NCBI GenBank assembly: GCA_023525715.1
Contig: CM042012.1
Location: 56,788,705-56,852,704, forward strand
DNA: 64,000 bases
From: Cichorium intybus
Taxonomy: Eukaryota; Streptophyta; Magnoliopsida; Asterales; Asteraceae
Reading direction: 5' to 3'
Both the position numbers and the translations under genes were made by a program. Positions within the stretch are counted from its first letter, which is position 1. Every line of letters starts with the position of its first letter. The notes under the pieces were generated by a model. The model searched no databases, was not told where the DNA came from, and was given only the letters and a program-made list of their open reading frames with translations. Below are positions 57,599 through 64,000 of the stretch, in pieces.

Positions 57599-58738
57599 TG
57601 TGCCATGCAGTATCCTTTCAGATTTCATCTTCTATTGAGAGTGCTTCTCCCGGAATCAATTACTTGACTTTGAGTATCGTCTCACTCAACCAGATGTTCT
57701 GAAGGTACATTTCTATCCATGTTTCTTTCTTTTGACGATTCAATTACTCCCGCTGGTTTTTAGACCAGGTGTAGAATCAATCAAATTTCCACATAGACTG
57801 TGTCTCGCCGTAAGGTTCTCTTATTTGGTAGCAACCGGGCTCACCAATGCTTCCAAGTAGTCGGATTGCAAATCCGTACCTACTTTAGTGTTTTACCACT
57901 AATCAGTATGTCACCCCGATCATAACACCTTATGACGGTGACCAATACTACTGGTTAAGAGAAGAGTATGTCAGGTTTAACAGAAATCTGATTCCTACTC
58001 AAAGCCTAGTAATGACTAAAGGTTCTTTCACTTGGCTAATCCTGAACTCATTCAGGACTGTTCTAACTCCCACTGTTTCCTTAGAACACGAGTCCTTTCT
58101 AAAAGAGCTCTTCTTTCACAGGTACAGCGGGATAGCCAATGGAACGACATTGCTGATCAGGTTCAGGCTAGTCATGAGGTTCAGACGAACGCTACATGAC
58201 CCTAGACTTTCTATGTACAAGTGGGACGATCCCAGCTTTACATTCAGAAAGTGTCTGCATAGGCTACTTAGTCTAAGATGTGGTTGGAATATGGTTTCTA
58301 TGGTCTAACTGGTTGAATATTCAATTCATCGGAAACTAATTGAAGATGTATCTCATACATCGAGGATCAAACCATTTCGACCAATGCTCCATCATCTTCC
58401 CTAAGATACATTATAACAATTAATGTTTTTGGAAGAGGATATACTATGAAACATTTTCTCAGTTTTTGTTGTCACTCAAATTCTTGTTGATCTTATACTT
58501 CCTTTGAAGCTCTTGAACTGTTCAAGGTTTCAATTCAATCGCTTATTCTGATAAGCAAAGCCATATTCGTCATACTAATTGACAAATATCGTGAAGTATA
58601 ACTCATTGTGTTCTTTTTCGAAGATTCGAGCGATACACAGTAACTGATGTGTCCGTTGCTCATAATCTTAATGTCTTTTACATCTTTATGTAAATTTATG
58701 ACTTTGTTAATTTTGTTCCAGATATGCAATCATCACCT

Positions 58739-58985
58739 GACTCTAAGTCAACTGATTCCAAAATCCTATCCTTTGGATCTTTGGGTGATTCATTTCTTGC
58801 CACATATGTTTTATTAAGAACTCAATTCATCATGTGACTCTAAGTCAAATGATTCCAAAGTCCTGTCCAACTGGACCTTTTGGGTGATTCATTTCTTGCC
58901 ACATATGTTTTATCAAGAATTCAATTCATCATGTGACTCTAAGTCAAATGATTCCAAAGTCCTGTCCAACTGGACCTTTGGTTGA
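58739..58985. repeat. 97-99-bp tandem repeat, 2.5 units
   Basis: GACTCTAAGTCAA starts at 58739, 58836 and 58935. The first two units contain TTCATTTCTTGCCACATATG; the third is partial and ends in TCCAACTGGACCTTTGG. Confidence 0.9.
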
Positions 58986-59419
58986 AGTGATTCTTATAAA
59001 ATTTACTTTAACAATCATAGAGGACACAATTCCTGAATCCAAACACTTTGGATGTATCAACATTCAAGTTATTGCCATGCAATTAACATGCTCATACAAC
59101 ATTTCAAGGATGATTTTAAACAACCTGTATTAAAAGAAAAACACCATTTTATAAAACTAAATTATCCTTGAACAATGTACTATATGACAGACAATGTCGC
59201 ACGCATCTAATAAGCTAATAACAAGATCATAATATCTAGTTAAACTCCAAAACGGCATGAGCTTCAGATCCAATCTGAATATGCTCCTTATGCAACAACA
59301 TCCCGCATCCTACATAGTCCATGTATACAGAGCATATGTGAGAAACATATCCTATATCAAGGAATTAAGGATCAGAGTTCTAAGTTTTAAGATATTCCTG
59401 AGTTGCCAAACCGTTCGGC

Positions 59420-60185
59420 TTCAGAGCATTTTTCCAATCTTTCTGTGACTGTGTCCCATCTTGTGGATTTCTAGTTTGAGACATCGATGAACCGGTCCAG
59501 ACGATCTGGATCGTTTCTTGATGTGCCTTATTACTGGACTCAATCCGGAAGCAGCTAAATCAATGGAACTATGCATCTCCATGAACGACTCATACAGATT
59601 CAACATTGAATGCATTCCCATGATCGTCTTATCCTGGTTTCCCTTCCTGTACATCTGGATGAACAGATCAGCGAGTAGAGCTAATGCTTAACTCCTGATC
59701 AAAAGGGGTAACCAATTTTATACAGTTTGCCTATGTATCCCTTAAACTTGAGAACATGCAAACGGGTGCTACTTCCTTCACGCTTGCACACTTCAAGCTC
59801 TTTGAAGATCTTAGCTCGTCCCTTTTATTTCAACCAGTTTTCGGAACCTTTCCTCAACCAGCTATGCTAACTTATCTGACCCTAGGAATTCTAAATCCCT
59901 GCGAAACTCGGGGTCACTGATTAATAGCACGAGGCAGCGAACTTCCTTGGACTTTGTAGTCAAGGGGTCATGCTCATCACAAACTGCTGTGTGATGCCAT
60001 GCTTTGGGGAGCGGACACTCAACAAGATGTGGCTTGCCAGCAAAACTGAGAACCATTTTCTATTTGTGAAGCCATACCACATAGTTCAGGCCAGTCAGTC
60101 TTACCATATGTAACAGGTGCATTCTGAAACTCTCAGAAATGGGTGAAGGAGGAGAAGGATGAGAATTGACACTTACTTTAGACAT
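59420..60185 (-). pseudogene. Copia gag remnant of element D
   Basis: Minus-strand ATG at 60185-60183 (MSKVSVNSHPSPPSP), then LTGLNYVVWLHK, an in-frame TAG, KMVLSFAGKPHLVECPLPKA and, further on in shifted frames, RLHVLKFKGYIGKLYKIGYP (about 59707-59775). These match the usual plant copia gag order (LTG..Y..W, then G...HVLKM.GYIE.LEKLGYP). Stops and frameshifts break it. The position next to the 5' LTR is as expected for gag. Confidence 0.75.
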
Positions 60186-60495
60186 CTATAAAATTTGAAT
60201 TCATTAGTTTAATTTTAATCCTTTTAAATAATTACCCAATTTATTATTTAATAAGGCTAGGATCCAAAATACCCCAACTATGGTGTGAAGAGGGATGCCG
60301 TAATCACAACATAATGGTCATTAAGGTAGATAAACATTTATCAATTTCAGTCTTATGAAATTCGTAGATCTGTGAGATTTATTGAACTATTCAATGGCAT
60401 GTTTAATCTCGGATATGCTCTACTATTTGTGACTGGGATGCCGAGGATCACAAACTAGATGTGAATAACCATGCAAATGTGCTCGGTAACCTCAA
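60186..60495 (-). other. Gag-proximal leader of copia element D
   Basis: Non-coding sequence between the gag start and the leader hairpins. Nothing further recognised. Confidence 0.5.
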
Positions 60496-60498
60496 GTC

Positions 60499-60558
60499 AT
60501 TTATCATCTCTAATTGATGTGCCTGTTAGCCACACACGCTCCATCAACAATGATAAAT
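60499..60558 (-). other. Fixed-loop hairpin, copy 2 (leader)
   Basis: Inner stem TTGATG/CATCAA (60514-60519, 60542-60547), 22-nt loop beginning TGCCTGTTAGCCACAC, outer stem ATTTATCAT/ATGATAAAT. Confidence 0.75.
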
Positions 60559-60575
60559 CATGAGAAACCCATTAC

Positions 60576-60642
60576 CACTTTTTATGAGCCCCTATTAGTG
60601 TGCCGGTTAACCACACATGCTCCACTAATGTCTCATAAAGTG
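60576..60642 (-). other. Fixed-loop hairpin, copy 1 (leader)
   Basis: Inner stem ATTAGTG/CACTAAT, 22-nt loop beginning TGCCGGTTAACCACAC, outer stem CACTTTTTATGAG/CTCATAAAGTG with a two-base bulge. Confidence 0.75.
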
Positions 60643-61124
60643 TAATGTGCAATTTCATGGGATAGCATTAATTCACATTTTTCCTAAAGTAACTAGATTG
60701 GGATTTTATGAAATGTTCTAGTACTTTGATTAATATCATTATACTTTTAGTGAGATTAAGCGGTCCTATCAAACCCGATTGGCTAACGACACTTCACTGA
60801 TCAGGAGAGCGGTGGGTGAGAGTGAACACCCATTAGACCGTCATTTTATAGGCAGTCTCCTTATACCCTCTTTATAGACCAGTTTTGTGAATGAGGCCTA
60901 CTATTGATTTGACTAACCAGTTTATCTTATACATATAATATTAACTTTTAATTTTAATATATATAAGATGTATTTTAAACTTTTAAAATATTTCTGGTTA
61001 ATCTTTTAATTTTCTAAAATAAATTCTTTAATTTAAAATTAAATTTAAACCTTTAATTGATTTAATTTATCTTTTAATTAAACAATTAATTAAATTAAAC
61101 CTAAAGGCCAATAATAAATTTCTA
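60643..61124 (-). other. LTR-proximal leader of copia element D
   Basis: Very A/T-rich. No PBS seen; a short fragment (CTAAAGGCCAATAATAAATT, 61103-61122) duplicates LTR sequence, pointing to rearrangement. Confidence 0.5.
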
Positions 61125-61819
61125 TGTTTTTCTATCTTTGAACATGTAACAAGACCTAAAGGCCAATAATAAATTTCTAAAGAAATAAATAAGAAAAACC
61201 AACCTTTGATTTTAATCTTGAAACCAGCAGCACAAGTGTCCTGCCTCAAATGAGATCACACCCAAGAGCAAGAGGGGAGAACGAAATTCTAGAGAGGCAT
61301 AGTGAAGTTGGCGCATATATTAGGGTTCCCAGGGTTCCTTATTTATAGCCTCCAGGTAGTGACAGTCAAAACCCTAGACAAGCCCAAATCGGGATAAGTC
61401 TTTTATCAATTGGACCAAGCCTTTTAAACCCTTATTAGGGTTTCGAAATTAAGAGTGTTCCCACTCTAAATTTCGCCACCTGCTATATCCAACTGGCCAG
61501 TTATTATTCAACTATTGAATAATTACAAAACCAGTCCCTGTACCTTTAATTAATTAAATTAATCACTAAATTAATTCCAATTAATTCTAGATTAATTTCT
61601 AATTAATTAATATAGTTTATAATTAATATATTATCACTTTAATATATTAATAAACTATTTATTTTATTTCTATTGATTTATTAATCATTTAATAAATCAA
61701 TCTTTCTCTCTCTACTGAATTTCTTCCAAACCTCTAGCTATGAAGGCAACCCAAATGGGCTTTGCTTCAATTAATAAAATAAATACAAATTATAAGTCAT
61801 TGCATAGACACCTAATCCA
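61125..61819 (-). mobile_element. 5' LTR of copia element D, truncated inside
   Basis: Homologous to 54740-55438; a rough hand count gives about 3 differences in 130 bp. Minus-strand TATA box at about 61339-61348. The inner end is missing. Confidence 0.75.
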
Positions 61820-62214
61820 AAAGTTTCTGGATTCGGCTTATAAGCGGACCTTAGGTCGGGTAAAATGAAACTAGGTTTAGGTAATAAGCGGACCTTTATC
61901 TAAACATTTTAGCAAGTTATTTTCATAAAGATTATATTTTATGAATTTCAAAACCCAACTTGGAATTGTATTCTCAAGCACGTCAACCGGATTCATTTTA
62001 TAACACTGAACGTTGAAGACTCTGGACTAGGGCTTTTTATTATTGATTTTCCTCAAAATTTACTATTTGCATGTTTCTGTAGTTATTTATTATTATTTGT
62101 TATTCAAAACCCCCCTCCTTTATTTTTACGTTTTATTAAGACATAAACCTTGAACTCCGTGTCCTTGAGCTTCGACCCTGCTTACCCTGTACTCTAACAC
62201 AGTGCAGTTGAGCA
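61820..62214 (+). mobile_element. 3' LTR of element E, second part
   Basis: Resumes after the copia with AAAGTTTCTGGATTCGGC and reaches CCTTGAGCTTCGACCCTGC (62165-62183), the tract found near the 3' ends of the other Athila-type LTRs. The exact end is not fixed; GTGACTGGTCA at 62216-62226 is one candidate and would slightly overlap the next frame. Confidence 0.6.
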
Positions 62215-64000
62215 GTGACTGGTCAGATTCTGTTACGATCACATTTGTTGGGGATTGACACCCTTAACATTGATGAAAAGGGAGAAACTAGTGGAACAGC
62301 TCCTTTTCCTGTGGCTTTGGAAAAGCCGGAAAAGAGACCATATGGAAATAAAGGACCACAAGCAGAGGAAATGTGGGAATTTTTCAGTCAGATCAAAGTT
62401 AATATACCATTAGTCAAACTCATCAACGAAGTTCCTGCTTATGCGAAGTTTTTAAAGGACATGTGCATTCATAAGAAGAATATTTTATCGCACCTTCCCA
62501 AGAAGATTGAATTGACTGAGTATGTCAGTTCAATAATTATGGATGCATTACCTCCCAAGATGAAGGACCCATGAGCTCCTCTCATTTCTGTTGACTTGGG
62601 TGATGTGCATATTAAGAAGGCCTTATTAGATCTAGGTGCAAGTGTGAATATTTTGCCAGGACAGCTCTTCGATAAGCATGAATTCGGTACCCTGAGACCT
62701 ACGAATGTGATCTTACAGCTTGCCGATAAATCTACAAAGATTCCGAGGGGAATGCTTTCGGATGTTATCATCAAAGTTGGAAACTTCTATTACCCAGCCG
62801 ATTTCTTCGTTCTGGATACTCGTCAGGCCGCCAATGGGGAGCAACCTACAATCATTCTTAGTCAACCATTCTTGGCTACAGCCAATGCTAATATTGACTG
62901 TCGCACAGGAGAGATGGGGATATCTTTTGGGCATCAACAGACTAAGATCAACATCTTCAATGCGAAAGGAAGCACAATAGAGGAAGATGAATGCTATCAG
63001 GTGGATATCATAGACGAATTAGTGCAACAATACACGCCTAAAGTATTGCAACATGAAGCAATGGACATTCTCGAAGAGAGAGATGCGGAGCAGGAAGATC
63101 AAGAAGAGGTAGAAGGGAAAGAGAAAGGGGTGAAGCACGAGGAATGCGCACAAATCGAGAAATTGCCAACGGAGATTCCGAAAACATTGAAGCCATCTTT
63201 ACAGGAGCCGCCAACCTTGGAGTTGAAACCGTTACCAGCTCATCTTAAGTATGCATTCTTGGGAGAAAAGGAGATTTTGTCGGTAATCTTGTCAGCTGAC
63301 TTGACAATGGAGCAGGAGAAGGCATTGCTTGAAGTTTTGTCCAAACACAAGGAAGCCATCGGTTGGACAATTGCAGATTTGAAGGGTATTAGTCCAACTA
63401 CATGCATGCATCGTATCATCACTAAGGATGGAGCCAAGCCTGCTAGGGACACGCAACGTAGATTGAATCCGAATTTGAAGGAGGTGGTGAAGAAAGAAGT
63501 GTTGAAATGGTTGGATGCAGGAATCATATATCCAATCTTCGACAGCGAGTGGGTCAGTCCGACGCAAACTATGCCAAAGAAATCTGGAATTACTGTAGTG
63601 GATACCAAGGATGGTGATAAGGTATCCACGAGACCCGTGACTACATGGAGAGTGTGTATTGATTATCGGAAACTTAATGCTGCAACCTCTAAGGACCATT
63701 TCCCATTACCATTCATCGATCAGATAATGGAGAAGTTAGCCAGAAAGAAATATTACTGTTTTTTGGACGGATACTCAGGTTACAACCAGATTGCCATTCA
63801 CCAGGAGGATCAGGCTAAAACAACGTTTACTTGCCCCTATGGTACTTTCGCTTTCCGAAGGATGTCATTCAGCCTGTGTAATGCTCCAGCAACGTTTCAA
63901 AGGTGTATGATGGCAATATTCTCGGATATGATTAGTGAAGCATTGGAAATTTTCATGGACGATTTCTCTATTTTTGGTTCATCATTCGACGCGTGTTTAA
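62215..64000 (+). pseudogene. Athila-type pol of element F: protease and RT (runs off the window)
   Basis: One frame runs from 62215 to the window edge with a single stop (TGA 62572-62574). In order: a pre-protease segment (EEMWEFFSQIKVNIPLVKLI, PKKIELTEYVSSIIMDALPP), the aspartic protease site KKALLDLGASVNILPGQLF (the D-L-G-A form usual in this group), an acidic linker, RT start (LKEVVKKEVLKWLDAGIIYP, ISDSEWVSP-like SEWVSPTQTMPKK), VCIDYRKLNAATSKDHFPLP, FLDGYSGYNQIAIHQEDQAK, FAFRRMSFSLCNAPATFQ and EIFMDDFSIFG. No gag precedes it; the frame starts where the preceding LTR ends. Apart from the one stop it is the best-kept pol in the window. Confidence 0.88.

Larger units (their letters stand above)
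55439..59419 (-). other. Interior of copia element D, no pol recognised
   Basis: About 4 kb with no copia protease, integrase or RT motif in any frame that I can see. It has tandem repeats (about 172 bp at 56935-57275, about 78 bp at 57345-57470, 97-99 bp at 58739-58985) and two of the four fixed-loop hairpins (56545-56603, 57542-57598). The minus-strand frame at 57275-57574 contains the duplicated phrase SQNVPKGL.FVN, a result of the 78-bp repeat. Confidence 0.6.
54553..61819 (-). mobile_element. Copia-type LTR element D in minus orientation, gag-only
   Basis: Left LTR 54553-55438 and right LTR about 61125-61819 share more than 650 bp. On the minus strand the LTR starts TGGATTAGGTGTCTA, preceded next to the left LTR by CCAAGTCGGAGACTGT, the form of many plant copia PPTs. 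The flanking 5-mers ACAGT (54548-54552) and AAAGT (61820-61824) fit a TSD with one change. A gag remnant lies next to the 5' (right) side; no copia integrase or RT motif was found in the other 3.9 kb. The right LTR lacks about 190 bp of its inner end and no PBS is visible. Confidence 0.75.

Overview
The window is an A/T-rich stretch of plant nuclear genome, almost certainly a eudicot. The signs are a plant-type pepsin-like (A1) aspartyl protease gene, Athila-type Ty3/gypsy and Ty1/copia LTR retrotransposons, small TIR elements and very long (TA)n arrays. The overall style would suit Asteraceae, but that is only a guess. Most of the 64 kb is nested transposable-element sequence. I support one host gene.

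Layout. 1-4747: the 3' part of a plus-strand Athila-type element that has gag, no pol, a broken env-like ORF and a 3' LTR. 4748-7654: intergenic, with a cluster of GTTGC words. 7655-14570 (minus): a two-exon secreted aspartyl protease of 484 codons. Its 5.46-kb intron holds two tandem TIR elements, a Harbinger-like MITE and four long (TA)n arrays. 14617-17662: its promoter side, then two TIR elements that meet at (TA)n tracts. 17663-35366: a full-length minus-strand Athila-type element (LTRs 17663-18651 and 34372-35366, tRNA-Asp PBS). It was split by a 10.8-kb minus-strand LARD-like element (20224-31012, TSD CCCAG, tRNA-iMet PBS) and also carries a plus-strand solo-LTR-like insert (33061-34234). 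35372-41309: ends of TIR elements, compound microsatellites and unassigned sequence. 41310-about 62214: a 5'-truncated plus-strand Athila element with RT, RNase H, integrase, an env-like ORF and a 3' LTR. Three elements sit inside it: a solo LTR in RT (41585-43567, TSD ATGTA), a large LTR in the env-like ORF (46663-50975), and a minus-strand copia element in its 3' LTR (54553-61819). 62215-64000: protease and RT of another plus-strand Athila element, running off the edge.

How the parts work together. Only the aspartyl protease looks functional for the host. The retroelements are mostly broken, with stops often of CAR-to-TAR or CGA-to-TGA type. Two element groups are gag-only: the pol-less Athila copies at 1-4747 and 17663-35366, and the copia at 54553-61819, in which I see a gag remnant but no pol.

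The most interesting signals are non-coding. (1) Four hairpins in the copia element share a fixed 22-nt loop, while their stems differ in sequence yet stay complementary. (2) Two diverged Athila elements share a TATA-like box, a leader exon, a GT...AG intron of about 340 nt and the ATG of the env-like ORF. (3) CpG-rich dyad-symmetric words, different in each LTR family, sit just upstream of the LTR TATA boxes. (4) A non-coding block in the 3' region is conserved between Athila families.
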